The notes beneath the pieces were generated by a model. That model worked only from the letters and a program-made list of their open reading frames with translations. It had not been told where the DNA came from and did no database searches. Shown here in pieces: positions 22,890-35,197 of a DNA stretch of 64,000 nt. Every line of letters starts with the position of its first letter. Positions within the stretch are counted from its first letter, which is position 1. The DNA is from Tricholomella constricta. Taxonomy: Eukaryota; Basidiomycota; Agaricomycetes; Agaricales; Lyophyllaceae. The stretch lies in NCBI GenBank assembly GCA_013368375.1, contig JAACJP010000013.1, positions 62,001 to 126,000 of the forward strand, given 5' to 3'. Both the position numbers and the translations under genes were made by a program.

Positions 22890-23850
22890 ATGTTCGGCAG
22901 GCATGATGTCGTCTTCCAGCTGCGGGAAGCAGCAGCTGCTCCATCTTCTGTTCTACAGTTCCTCGAAGATCCAGCGGTGGTCGAATTCTCCAGGATGAAG
23001 AATAAGAGCGGTGCGAAAGACTCTCGGAAGATGACATCCATCATACAACTCGCACTGGTCGAGGAAGAACGCCAGGTTCAACATCTCAAGGCCCTTTTAC
23101 GCAATGCAGCCGGCCACCTGGAATACGAGATCCGGCGAGCGGACGACGCGGAATTACGCGCGCATTACGCCGAATCTAACGAGAAACAGGTCTCTACGAA
23201 GCTCGTGGAAGCAGAATCAGCCATATTACGCGCGGAAGCAGAACGCGAACGCTCTGTTTCAGAGAGTCAACAATACCAGATAGAACTGGAAAGCGCGGAG
23301 CGCGAACTACAGTGTTTGAAGATAGATGTCAGAAGAGCAGAGAGGCTGAAAGACGGGTTTGAAGAGGCCAACACGAAGGCGGAGGAGTTGAACATTCATT
23401 ATCGGAATAAGTTGTCGAAATGGCAGATACGCGAGGATACCATCCAGCACGAGCATCAGATAGAGATGATGAAAAGCTTTGACGAGGGTTGGACTGAGGG
23501 AAACGAAGAAGGGTTCAAGGAAGGGAGAAATTACGGTTACCAGGAAGGCCGAATAGCTGGGAGAACAGAAGGTCTACGGGAAGGCAAAGAGCGAGGGCAG
23601 ATCGAGGAGCGTGAAAAGGCACTGGAAGCGTTCGACAAGTTTCTAAACGAGGAGATGGGTTATGATGACAGCGTAAGTTTCTACCGCTGAACAGCATGCT
23701 GTTAAACAGTCACTTACGGACGTCTGGTTCCATGGACAGCGAAGCGCAAGGATTCGAAAATGGGCAGCGTCCATTTACCAATCAAGTTCCGCACCAGAAT
23801 CCGCGTCCAGACCATCTTCACCACGGGGCACGACGGTGACCGCACAATGA
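22890..23850 (+). CDS. Coiled-coil protein with Glu/Gly repeats, function unknown
   Basis: Two exons: 22890-23669 and one from about 23711 to 23850, joined across a GTAAGT...ACAG intron. The protein starts FGRHDVVFQLREAAAAPS and has a conserved-looking head (LQFLEDPAVVEFSRMKNKSG). A long continuous coiled coil follows (VEEERQVQHLKALLRN, ESQQYQIELESAERELQCLK). Then comes a Glu/Gly/Arg repeat segment with a period near four residues (EGWTEG, EEGFKEGRNYGYQEGR, TEGLREGKERG), and a short Ser-rich tail ends TTVTAQ. I do not recognise a named family. The Gly-rich repeat resembles heptad-breaking EG.REG repeats found in many Agaricomycete proteins of unknown function. The ATG at 22890 may be internal if an upstream exon exists. 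Confidence 0.55.
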
Positions 23851-24314
23851 AAGCGAAACACTACCGTAAAAGATCCGATTCAATCAAGCGCATCACGCTA
23901 TATGTAACAGTGTCAATTTATTTAAAGTGCACCATTGACAGGCGAGTTGACAAGGAGATATGAGTTGCGTGCAGCGCGTAGCATTGATATATATCTAATT
24001 CCTTCGCCCCTTGGGGCGATGCTCGATGTAAGGCTCTGTCTGCTACTTATTCCTATCTACGCCTGTCGTCGGATGTACTCTTTTATCATGACTGTGGGGC
24101 TAGTTCACCTAGGTGTCCGTTGCCCTGGGTGCGCCTGGAAATTGGTTAGCATTCATATACTGGTACTGCCGCAGCTATGCTGGAGCATTGATGGTGACAA
24201 AGGCACGCAAAAACCAGGGACAGGTGGCGGACATCTTCTGAGCGTATCTGATGAGATGATGGATAACACTGATTAACCATTCGATTCCTTTGTCTTTCTT
24301 TCCTTGTACACACC
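23851..24314. other. Intergenic region
   Basis: 464 bp between two plus-strand genes. Contains the 3' UTR of the coiled-coil gene and the promoter of the amidohydrolase-like gene. AT-rich near 23990 (tgatatatatctaattcc). No gene seen. Confidence 0.4.
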
Positions 24315-25530
24315 ATGTCCACTCAGTCCTCTATACCCCCGACGCCACCTTCCCCGGGTGCTGGAACGCGTCGTCGAGTCCCAAAACCGAAGCCAAAGCT
24401 TCCCTTGTCCGCGTTCAGTCCTCCCAACTCCGGAACAGGAGATTCGTTCCCATTGCCACCCAGTCCAACAACCACTCACCCGAAAGTCATTTTCGATGCA
24501 AATGTGATTGTTGCGAACGGCGATCTTAAGCTTTCCCTTTGGAAAGCTGAGACTGGCCAGATAATGGGCAGTAGAGTGGGTGGTATCGTCCTTTCGCTGC
24601 CTGGAGCAGACCTGGAGAAAGTCGTCGAACAGTCAGTGGTTCAAACTGCTTTCCTCGATGTCTATTTTTCACAAAAACCCAATCAAAACGGCAGATTAGG
24701 ATCGAGTGAAACACCAATAATTTCACTCTCTGTGCCGTTCAATTTAAACGACAAGACACAATCGTTCCCGTCTTATCTCTCCAATATTCCTACATCTTTG
24801 TCCACAGTCTTCAACGAGTCCACTCCAGAAGGCGTCAACAGCCTGAAATGGGCTCTCGAGCGTGGTCGCCCCGTTGATGTTGACATCCAGGCGGCAATAT
24901 CTGACGCTGTGTTGGAATCTTTTGAGGACATCATTTCAAAGGCCACGGCTGGCCTAAACAAAATTCCCCCCATCGTTTTGTGTGAGTTGATACCTTTACG
25001 ACGCATTCCTCCTTGTATCTCATCTCACAATTCATCCTATTTAGCCAACATTCTTCCCCCTCCTCATGATTTGGAATTGCCGATCGTGAAACTGATGAAT
25101 CACCCGACGTACCTGGCGTTTCAGTCCCAGGTGGCCGCGTTATCACTCTTTCCCGATGTATATGTCAAGTTCCTTCCCCCCTCGTGGGATGCGCCCACAC
25201 CGCCTACACCTTCTGTGGAAGTCGCCGAAATGACGGATACCCAACAGAAATTGGAATGGAAACGCAGGATCAAGATGTACTGTAAGTGCTTTAATGTCCT
25301 ATCACTTGTCCCTTTTGTTCGAACATGTTGCAGTGGGACCGGTTATGGAAGCCTTTGGATATCAGCGTATAATCTTTGGATCCTCGCCTTGTCCGACTTC
25401 TTCAGGCTCATCTATCGCTAGCGATTGGTATGAGATTGCGAGGGAATCCCTTTCTGAACTCGGCGTTGAGCAGGACTTCGTTGATGCAGTGTTTTACGGG
25501 AACGCAAAGAAAGTTTACGGTTCTGAGTAG
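24315..25530 (+). CDS. Amidohydrolase-like TIM-barrel protein lacking metal ligands
   Basis: Three exons starting MSTQSSIPPTPPSPGAGTRR at 24315, with introns near 24980-25044 and 25281-25333. A basic Pro-rich head precedes the barrel. Barrel landmarks: KVIFDANVIVANGDLKLS, LKWALERGRPVDVDI, ILPPPHDLELPIVKLMNHP, SLFPDVYVKFLPPSW, GPVMEAFGYQRIIFGSSPCP and FVDAVFYGNAKKVYGSE. The last two correspond to the family ending (F-G-S-D-W-P, then F-Y-G-N-A-x-x-x-Y) of the amidohydrolase-2 group. The N-terminal HxH metal pair is not visible, and the terminal metal Asp of GSD reads Ser (GSSPCP). Overall fold assignment rests mainly on the C-terminal block. Function unknown; possibly non-catalytic. Confidence 0.6.
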
Positions 25531-26167
25531 GGTGCAGGGCCATCCGTGTCGTACTATATCATGGATATTGTCAGTGTATTGGATTTTCTGAATGCAATAT
25601 GTAATGCCTCACCACGGGTTAAGAACGTGGGCGCAAGGGATCCGTGAGACGTACCGTGGGGGCTGTCCTACCCGAAAGAACTAACGTTGTACACCCACAG
25701 TGCCTCTCCGACAACCCGCATAGGTGTATCGAGATAGATACGATATTGTGGGCGTGATTATAGTGGGGTGCAACGCCGCAACACGACACAGTGAAAATTG
25801 AAAGATTGAGAATATATTTGTTTGTCCGAATCGGTTACTTAGGACCCCGGCATAAGTACAGTTGTTCGACACTGAGGGATGTAAATCGTCGTATAGAGTA
25901 CTGAGAAGGATAAAAGTCGAGTACGGGGGCGACACGTGAGGCTCTTTCCTGTTTGAGTATAAGGACGCGTTAAGAGCCAGTTGGACTGCAAACCAGCCCT
26001 CACTTCCGATTGATGCTTGTGTGTTCCGCCCACAAATCGTCTCCTTTTTATATACGCAAAGTTCCGAGGAGCTTTACTTGATTTTACGACGCGAAGTCGC
26101 CTCGTGAAGCAGGCCCTGATTGCCTCTCTTGTCAGTCTTTTGACGGAACCCGAAACAACACGGAACG
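25531..26167. other. Intergenic region with TATA-like element
   Basis: 637 bp between two plus-strand genes. A TATA-like word (tttttatatacg, near 26045) lies about 120 bp before the next ATG and may be its core promoter. No coding content recognised. Confidence 0.4.
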
Positions 26168-28806
26168 ATGTCTAGAATGCACGTTGAGGACGATGAATTC
26201 GGCAGGGGAAGACGGAACGACTCTTCGTATGTTCTCGTTCTTTAAGTCGAACACCCTCTCTTCTATTTACGGGACAACCAACAGGAGCAGTCGAGAATCA
26301 TCCCCTCGGCAAGTAAGTGCTCTCACAAAAACATATCGACTTCACCCTCAATCAAGCACAGGCGAAAAAACGATCCTTTTCTCCCACCTCTGATGATGGG
26401 GATCTTGTTGTGCCGCCTATCGCTTCCGATGATACGCCTCCGCCCCCAGAGCGTCCGCTCCTTCGTCAGCCAGTCGCCTTCGCCTGGTCGAGCTCTACAT
26501 CTGTGGCAGCGGATTCCACTGCGTTGAATACATACCAGGCGACTTTACCCACTGCCACTGCCTCTAGTGGCACCTATTTCCTCCCTGGACAAGAAGTTGC
26601 GCTTCCTCCGCCTCCCCCACCTCGAAGACGAAAGCGGAAAACGGACGGGCCATCAAAGAAGAGGAAAATAAACGACTATTCAGGACAGACTAGTCGTTTT
26701 CGCTTGAAGCCCTATGATCCCAGCGCAGAACCTCCATTCCAGGAACGCATTTTGTCATCGGGAACACCAGCTGATACCTCAACAGCTTCTTCTGCGTCAA
26801 CCTTGGTCTCATATCGTGGTGGAGATGACAGATCGTCCAGCTTTCAAGCTCTCACCCAAGAACCCGTTGCTGGACCCTGCAAGGAAGCTCAGGCTACAAA
26901 GAATAAATCAAAACAGTCCACGAATAACCGAATGCCATCCATTACCAAATGGAAAGTGACCGATCCCGTGCCCCAGGGATCTAGTAGAGTGTCCCCGGCG
27001 ACCACAAAACGACCTTCCCCGCCAGTTAGCAGACGACTCTCCCCGCCGGCCAACAGACTCTCTTCGAGTGATCCTACCGTGCTACATAACCGCGGTCATG
27101 GTTACTATCGCCGAGATTATGAACAAGATATCACTTTCCGAGTATCTGAACCGACACATTCATCATCACATCACGCGGCTTGGGGCCATTCACAGGGCTC
27201 TGATCCCGGTCCCTCTACGTCAAGGAGCGTTCCTCATAACCCTCATAACGACGCCTCTTCAATTGTTCACAGACCTCACGAGGGAGGCGTCCGAACTGGT
27301 GCGGTCATATACGGATAAATAGGCGTTATGCTGAACATATACATCTCCAGAAACCAGGCGTTCACAGAAAGCCCTTATGCTCACCCTTTTAATCCAAGAT
27401 ATTCGTAGTGGTGTGACGGACCATCAGCTTGCCGAGGTCAAACTTCCTATGAAACCTGCCAACGATCAAAACGAGGGTTTTTGGGCAGACGCGAAATTGT
27501 TGGTAGGCTATCATATCAGTATCATTTGTCGGAGGCGAAGCCAAAGTAAGATCATCATCTATTCTAGGGTCAACAATTACAGTCGAGTGCTTCTCGAATC
27601 GATGGTAAACGTCTTTTGCCTTTCTCCTACGTGTCCTCATCTTCCTTCGAAGGCCCCGCCAAAGTTTACACTCTACGTGGAAAATATCGCCAATTTTTTC
27701 TACGTGTAACTGCTGAAAATGTGGATGAGTTCATCTCCACGCATCTCGCGATTAATCCAGATAGAATGTTAGATGTCGTTGTTGAAGCTGTATGTTTTCT
27801 TTCTCCAGCTTGACCGTCGCAAACCTGACCTGCGTTTTCCAGCTTCTCCCTCCTGGACAGCTGCCTCTGCCGCCTCGAATTCCTCGAGACCTCATTAAAA
27901 GTCCAACTCCTGAGTCGACCTCAGGATCTCCAACGCCAGAGAGAGAGACTTTCCAAGAACTTCCCTTCGAACGACAGAGAAACTACGATAAGGTGATGCA
28001 AGACTTCGAGGAATTTCGTCGGCTGCAACGAAGCCTTGAACACGACCGCTCTTGTAGCGGTTCTCCGCAGTCGGTAGACGGGGGTCGTAAATCGAGAAAA
28101 GACAAAGTTAGAGGTCAAAAACAGAAAAGAAACGCCGAGCGTAGGTCGAAGTCGCCCGAGCCGATGTCAGCTGTATCAACATCGACCGCACCCCCTCTGC
28201 CAATTGCCAACATGCGATTCGACTCTCCAGATTCGAATGACTCCCCAGCGGAAGTTCACAGGCTGGTTTCAGAAGCTGTTGACCAGATTATTCAGGAAGA
28301 TGACGGATGGATAGAGTTCTTCCAAGCCAAGGCTGCACTTCAACCTCACCGGGCTTTAGACGTTCTGAAGCAGTATCGGTTCGTTAAGCGCATGATCGAC
28401 GAATGGGTCGGCCGGCGAGCACCTTTTCGGTCTTTTCACATCTCAATTGAACCGGTCAGTACGCTGGCCATTCCATCACAAATTCAACTTATCTGAGCGA
28501 AATATGTTGCAGAGTCATATTACTGAAGCATTGAAGATAGACGAGCCCAATTTTGCATCGGCTTGTTTGGAGACTCTTGCGCTTCTGGACTTGTATGGAC
28601 CGGAGGGTCGGCATTATGAAGACTCACGAGTCACCGAGATGATGAACGATACCAGTAGACCAGAATACAACGCTAAGCCGATCAAGAGGTTGTTGCATTT
28701 GATGCGGGATATCGACAAAAAGTGGAAGGAGGAGCATCCTGGTGAACCAAAGTCCTCTGGCGCACGAAGCGAGACGACTGGAGACTTTACGACGATGCGA
28801 GGGTAG
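26168..28806 (+). CDS. Large Ser/Pro-rich, probably nuclear protein of unknown function
   Basis: Model of about seven exons. Exon 1 is MSRMHVEDDEFGRGRRNDSS (ATG 26168), and two small introns lead to SSRESSPRQ-AKKRSFSPTSDDGD. A long disordered region follows with a basic cluster (PPRRRKRKTDGPSKKRKIND), a likely nuclear localisation signal, then PSPPVSRRLSPPANRL. A folded-looking part starts near 27400 (GVTDHQLAEVKLPMKPANDQ) and includes VYTLRGKYRQFFLRVTAENV. The C-terminal helical part (WIEFFQAKAALQPHRALDVL, RRAPFRSFHISIE, ETLALLDLYGPEGRHYED) ends FTTMRG at 28806. The joins around 27260-27400 are uncertain, so this could be two genes (26168-27318 and about 27400-28806). No known domain recognised. 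Confidence 0.5.
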
Positions 28807-29158
28807 GTGACTTTTTGTATACAGACGTAGTTTTCAACGGTAGACAGCGTACATGTTACAGGCCTCTCCCAAAAAAACACACATAGGACGGAGCTCGAGC
28901 TCGAAATGCCCGAAACGTTCGACCAGTCGCGCCAGGTTACTGTATCACTCACTACCATTGTCGCTGCCAGCTAAGCGTCATATACCTAAAGAATAGCCTT
29001 ACACTGTGTCACTCAATGAAGGGTTTACCTTTAAGCAAATACGGCGGTCGACTGGAGTTAGTGTGCCGTTGAATCGGGAAATTTCAAGCGGCGACCCAAG
29101 TTGAGACGCGTCCATTTCACCGATCTTTACAGAAACGCGCAGTGCGCAAAGCTCCATC
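28807..29158. other. Intergenic region, promoter of CCT6
   Basis: 352 bp between two plus-strand genes. It must hold the CCT6 promoter. No clear TATA box or coding frame seen. Confidence 0.4.
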
Positions 29159-31256
29159 ATGTCTTCCAGTATCGAACTCATTAATCCGAAGGCAGAGAGC
29201 GTGCGCAGAGCCGCTGCTTTGCAGGTTTGTCGTTATTCAGTCGAGATTCACGTAACCTGAGCCTTTACAGGTTAACACAAACGGAGCCATGGGACTTGCG
29301 AATGTTGTCAAGGGCAATCTAGGTGGGTAGACCGTGCCAATTAGCCATAGATCTGCTTAAACCATGAATCGTTATGTTCAGGACCGAGAGGGACACTCAA
29401 AATGCTGGTGGACGGTGCAGGTCAAATTAAAATGACCAAAGACGGAAAAGTGTTGCTATCGGAAATGCAGATTCAGAATCCCACTGCCGCGATGATTGCG
29501 CGAACAGCTGTTGCTCAGGATGACCAAGTTGGTGATGGCACAACTTCTGTCGTGCTATTGGTCGGGGAGCTTTTGAAGCAGGCCGATCGATATATCTCTG
29601 AGGGTGTGCATCCGACTGTCATCGGGGAGGGTTTCGATCTGGCAAAAAAAGAAGCATTATCGGTGGGTTGCATCTTGTTCATTCATATGTCTTTACGACT
29701 AACGCATTCTTTCTTGATCGCCAGTTCTTGGACTCTTTCAAGCAGCCCAACAAACTTGACCGAGCCACCCTGATCAATGTTGCGAATACGTCCCTTTCGA
29801 CAAAGCTGAGCGCAGCCATGGCGAAGCAGCTTGCTGCAGATGTCGTCGACGCTGTACAAGCCATTCGACCAGCAATCCAATCGAAAGGTACTATCATCTT
29901 ACCACCTTGATTCGCCACTGCTGACTCTTGGACAGATTCGCCAGATCAGTGGCAGGATCCGATTGACTTGCATATGATAGAAATCATGAAGATGCAACAT
30001 CGCACGGCGTCCGAGACCCAGCTCGTCCGTGGACTTGTGCTCGATCATGGTGCCAGGCACCCAGACATGCCCAAGCGTCTTGAGAATGCATTTATTCTGA
30101 CGCTTAACGTCAGCTTGGAGTACGAGAAGACGTGCGTTTATGTACCTTTTCTCCTGTTGCCAAATCTCACACAAACCAAATCTAGTGAGGTCAACTCGAG
30201 CTTCTTCTACTCTTCCGCCGAACAACGAGAAAAACTTGTCGAATCGGAACGGAAGTTCACCGATGCCAAAGTCAGGAAAATAGTCGAACTCAAGAACTTG
30301 GTCTGTGACCAGGCGGTAGACGCGAAAGAGAAGAGGAAGACCTTCGTTGTTATCAATCAAAAAGGAATCGACCCACTCAGTCTCGACATTTTGGCCAAAA
30401 ACGGTATCTTCGCACTTCGACGCGCAAAGCGGAGGAACATGGAGCGGTAACATGCATAATCACTTCCAACGATATCCCATCTCATCGACCACTTCATACA
30501 GACTGCAACTCGTCTGTGGTGGTATCGCGCAGAACTCCGTGGACGACCTGACTCCATCCGTCTTGGGCTGGGCTGGCCTCGTTTATGAACACACCCTCGG
30601 CGAAGAGAAATTCACCTTCATCGAGGAAGTAAAAGCTCCCAAGTCTGTGACCCTGCTGATCAAGGGCCCCAACGCGCACACCATCCAACAAATCCAAGAT
30701 GCTCTCCGTGACGGTCTGCGGGCAGTCAAGAACGCAATCGAGGACGAGGCATTGATCCCCGGTGCGGGCGCGTTTGAGGTTGCATGTTCTGCTTACCTGA
30801 GCGGAGCGGTGAAGAAGAGTGCAAAGGGGCGTGTCAAGATGGGTGTCCAGGCATTCGCGGATGCTCTTTTGATCATCCCCAAGACCTTGGCTCAAAACGG
30901 TGGGTTCGATGTGCAAGATGTCGTCGTGGCTTTGCAGGTGCGTTCTGATCGCTTCATTAATTTGAAGCGTCGAGTCTGATTTCTAATGCACGCTCAGGAC
31001 GAACAGGCGGAAGGAAACACGGTCGGTATCGATCTCCAATCAGGAGAGCCATTTGACCCTACTGTCGAGGGAATCTGGGACAACTACAGGGTTAAGAGGC
31101 AAATGCTGCACTCATGGTAGGTTTGCGCATCATCAATTGGCAAAGCACCCAGGCTGATGATTTATTTCCAGTTCTGTCATTGCCGTCAATCTATTGTCGA
31201 CAGACGAGATTCTGAGAGCGGGTCGTTCCTCTTTGAAACCTGATGGCGCACAGTAG
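29159..31256 (+). CDS. CCT6: Chaperonin CCT zeta subunit (TCP-1 zeta)
   Basis: Multi-exon plus-strand gene, start [20 protein letters not shown] at 29159. Group II chaperonin signatures are clear: [43 protein letters not shown]-site [31 protein letters not shown], apical-domain segments ([20 protein letters not shown]), [31 protein letters not shown], and the C-terminal [28 protein letters not shown] closes the protein. The pattern [19 protein letters not shown] is typical of the zeta subunit. It forms one of eight subunits of the cytosolic TRiC/CCT ring that folds actin, tubulin and other clients. No truncation seen. Confidence 0.95.
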
Positions 31257-31515
31257 AAGCAAAGAATGATAAAGATGTAGATCTACAATACTATAATCTC
31301 CAGCGGTAAACGAGCTTACAAGTGGTACTCTTGAGATCTCAGAGCGAGGCAAGCAAGAATCCCAAGGTGACAACGACAATAAGACCACTGATTGTAGGTA
31401 TTGTACCGATTATACAAGCTGCTTGATTATTTAAAAATAAAAATTGCAGTTAGAAAATAAACAGGTAAGGTGGTATATAAATAAAGAACGGGGGGTAAAA
31501 TGAGAACCGAAAATA
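31257..31515. other. Convergent gap CCT6 / Set9
   Basis: 259 bp between the two stop codons, holding both 3' UTRs. AT-rich around 31420-31490. No gene seen. Confidence 0.4.
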
Positions 31516-34500
31516 TCAAGCCTCTGATTCGGAGGAGCAGGAATCCCAACCAGCGTGGATGAAGTTGGGAGCAGGGCCACGCTCATTAGATGCAAAAGAA
31601 ACTGGGTACAAAGGGGCATCCGCGTGAAAGGTAGGGTGCGAGTCTGGGTACGAGTGTCGCAACATTCTAAGGCCCTGGTCGTCATCTGACGAAAGGTCAG
31701 ATGCATCAGAAACCGGTTTCGACCGGCCTGCGGGATAACCCTGTACAGAGAGAGGCTAGTCAGAAATGATTACTCCCAGATTGAAAGAAATCGCCAAACC
31801 TCATCAGAAGAGTAAATAAGCCCGATCTCTGATTTGCGAGCTGTCGAGGATCCAGCACGCGCGATCACAGTCTTCGCCGGCGAGTTTGCGTGGCGATGGC
31901 TACTCCTCCTTGGAGAGAGGGCGGCAGAGTCGGGGTGGGGTTCCGTGTCATCCGGAGATGCTTTACCATCATAGCTAGACGCTGACATCCATCTGCGTTT
32001 GGCAAAAGTAAAAGGAGATGGTTTGAATGTCAATGCACCACGCGGCAGGGTTGAAGCGGTGATCGCTAATGACACGATATGCGCGTCCGTCGAGTTTGCT
32101 TCGATGATGGCTGCGGGGGGAGATTGGATGTCGTCGGGCGTGACCGGCGCCTTCTCGTCCTCCGACGATTCATCGAAATTCACTGGGCCCGCCCAAGCCT
32201 GAAGGGCGAAGCTAAGTGGGTTTGGGTTAGAGAACAGTCTGCCGCCTTTGAAATTCGTAGTGGACCGAGGGACCACCCTCTTAGGTGGTTCTAGGACCTG
32301 TTCACGACGTCGATAAGGCCGCTTGCTTGGTAGCTCCTCCAGATGCAGCTCGTCAATAGATCGCTTCCGGCGTGGGGATGTCCAGGTTCCAACTTTCTCC
32401 TCTTCATTATCCTGACTTTTGGCTTTCTGTCGCTCGATAGCCCTCTCAGCGCGAGAGGACAAGGTCGGTTCAGACTTCTTCGGAGAACGGACTTTCTTTT
32501 CGAACCTTCCGTTCGTGTTCCTGGGCTGAGGCTTCGACTCTGTGGCAACCATTTCCCCAGTCTGGCTTTGAACATTTGACAAATCCTCAGGAGGGCGGTG
32601 TAAGCGGGGTCGACCTCGTTTGCGCTTCTCCGGCACAACCGGAGTCGGAAGACTAAGGCGTTTCTTCTCGGTGTCCTTGATTGATGACTTGATGACTTTG
32701 ACAACGATTTCCGTCTTTACAGGCTCAGTCTTCCGGCGCTTTGCAGGCCGTTCGACGCTGTCACTGTCGCGGTTATGCTTTCTCGTTTTGTTAGACGCCG
32801 ACGACGCAGCTGCTGCCAGTTTGCGATCCAGGACCGACAGCGCCTTCTGCGAGATACGGCTGGGTGCTGACTCGACAGGAATGTCCTCTTCACGGGGTGT
32901 AGGGAGGAATGCAGCGCCTTGAAGAGGGATACGGCAAGGCCAAGGGCGCCCATATATCGCAGCATGGCGAATGCACCTGTTGTCAAAAAAATATTTAAAA
33001 GACTCTCGGACAAAAAAAATCTATGACGACGGACCGTGGACACTCTTGGTCGGTTTTCTTCTTCTTCTTCTTAGGAGAGCTCTCGACTATAAGACCCCAG
33101 ACGACCTGCGAATCCACGGATATCACAGGCAGAATATTGGAGCAAGTGATGCACACAGGCAGGGGTTTCCCGTCTGGACCTCTAGGAACCTCGGGTTTCG
33201 GTAGCAGATCTTTCGCTATTTCTGTGATGTTCGCAGTTGGAGGACGCGAGCGCAGTGACCGGGGCTCGACATCTTCTTTCTTAATCTTGATCTCGTCCTT
33301 TGCAGTCGTTGCCCGATTCGTGGACGCAGCAGGTGTGGAAGACGTTTCCTTTGCTTTGCCCTTCCCCTTACTCTGTTTCTGATTCGGTAATTCCAGGGCA
33401 GATGCAGAGAGCGTCATCCGTTTCTTCGGCGTGTAAATCTCGGGAAGTGACGCGGTAGCTTCGGATGATGGAGGCGTGACGAGTTGTGTGGCCGCTTCGC
33501 TCTCTTTAGCCGTTTGCCGACGCGTAGAAATGATCGAGCGGAAGGATTGGCTGCGCTTGGGTGTAGACAGGGATTCACCAGGTGAGGAGAGGGTGCTCAG
33601 CGACCGGGAGGAGGATGGCCGTCTGAACTCGGGAGTGCGCGCATTTTGAGCGGAGGATGATGGAGTCGCGTGAGCAGAGTCCGATGGCGGGACAGATGAT
33701 GTCGCTAATGAGGTGAGATCAGAAGGGGTGTCCACTTCTGTGCTCAATTCCATCTCGCCGTCGACAGGAACATCTTGAGCATTTGACAGTGGAACGTCGT
33801 CATCGTCGTCGTCGTCGTTTTCGTCGCTCTCGTCACTGTCATCTTCCTTTTTCGTAATGATCGCGTAAACTCCGCGACGCGTCCGCCGTTCGTTTACGTT
33901 GAGGTCTGGTTTCGGAAGGGGCTCTTCGCTGTCGCTGTCGCTGGATGAGGTGTCAGAGTTCGAATCCGAGTCAGAGTCCGAGTCTGACGACGATTGAAGG
34001 TCTTCCTCGTTCTCAGGAGCGTAGCCACCTCTTCCCCGTTTTTCACAGCTTTCGCACAAGCAGTGTCGGTTCTTGCGTCCAACTGAATTGGCGTGTCAGT
34101 TGCAACCAACATCGGTGTGAAAAGGCACTCACAGTAGCCGTCACCGTAGTGTGCAGTAATTTCCTCACCAACTGCTATAGCCCTGAGAGTGCGAAACGTG
34201 ATATACCTTCCTTCCCGAAAAAGCTCGCAGTTGTTGTCGCAATCATGCTGTCATGGGACACTTGAGAGAAATGTCAAGGGAAATTCCATGCAAGAACTCA
34301 CGTTGACAAATCGGGCCGGCCCTAAAAACAAGTGGTTCTTCTTCATCTGCTTGGAATGGATGACGCTGAAATCCCTTCGTATGTCAGAGCTCCTGAGATC
34401 CGTCCGTTTAAGCTCTCTGTCCTCCTCGTCAGTGAGGTTAGCCATAGAGCCCTTGAGCTCGGTGATAACGGTGCCAGGGGCGAGGTTACGTGTGGCCAAA

Positions 34501-35145
34501 ATACATAGCTCCGATTTTCCAGTACGGTGGGAGTATCGAGAGGTGTGGGCAATTTCGATGACTCCCTGGGGATTGTAGAGCTCGAGATAGCGCGAGGCGT
34601 GACTGTAGAAGACAATTAGGTCAGGGAAAGATGACTTGTGGGTGCAAACACACGTGGCGAATGCGTTAATCTGCTTTTGGGTATATGACTTTAGGTAGTA
34701 GCGAATTGGGAGGAGGCTATCGGACGGTGTGCTTAGTTTGAAAGGTGGTGGAGCATGATGCCAACACACCAGAGCAGGTCGTCGACGGCCTGGCGGATAA
34801 GGTGCTGTAGGGGCCCTTTGGTGGCGACGAGCTACAAAAACCACGCGTTGAGCGGAAAGAATGGATGGGGTAGTGTGAGGTGAAGTCGATATAACTTGCA
34901 GTAAGGTAACTCACGCGTCGAACTATGGCAAGTAGGTCTTGTGCGTCGGTCTTTGGGAGTCTGCGCGTCGGGTCCATCTTGTGAACGAGCAATGGAACAG
35001 AACCTGTGCCGAGTTTTTCTACGAGAAGATGGCTGAGAAAGTCGTCGTCCTTGGAGAGGTCCCTCATGTTCATGATCTTGGTTGGACGCCAGGAGAGGAC
35101 GGACTTTGAGGAGGAGGGGGTGGGTGCGGTGGCAGCTGGCGCCAT
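31516..35145 (-). CDS. SET9: Histone H4 lysine-20 methyltransferase Set9 (SUV420 family)
   Basis: Multi-exon minus-strand gene starting at 35145 (MAPAATAPTPSSSKSVLSWR). The N-terminal domain reads SKDDDFLSHLLVEKLGTGSV and ALLRRLP-type helices before the SET core. The core includes LYNPQGVIEIAHTSRYSHRT, GKSELCILATRNLAPGTVIT, LFLGPARFVNHDCDNNCELF, IAVGEEITAHYGDGYFGRKN and a post-SET Cys cluster HCLCESCEKRGRGGY. An Asp/Ser-rich stretch and LPVCITCSNILPVIS with QECPRCIRH follow. A long tail of about 450 residues contains an AT-hook-like KRKRGRPRLHRPP and ends WDSCSSESEA at 31516. It methylates H4K20 in chromatin, linked to checkpoint signalling through 53BP1/Crb2-type readers. Set9 homologues in Agaricomycetes commonly carry this C4-like segment and long tail. 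Confidence 0.93.
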
Positions 35146-35186
35146 GGTGGGCAGACAGCTGTAGGAGTGGGGACGTGTTGCAGGGA

Positions 35187-35197
35187 GGGGGGGGGGG
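35187..35197. repeat. Poly-G run
   Basis: Eleven consecutive G on the plus strand between Set9 and polyubiquitin, in what should be the Set9 promoter or 5' leader. A likely length-variable simple repeat. Confidence 0.6.

Noticed and set aside
33780..33840. cgtcgtcat trinucleotide tract
   Set aside because: It is the coding sequence for the acidic Asp run in Set9, not an independent repeat element.
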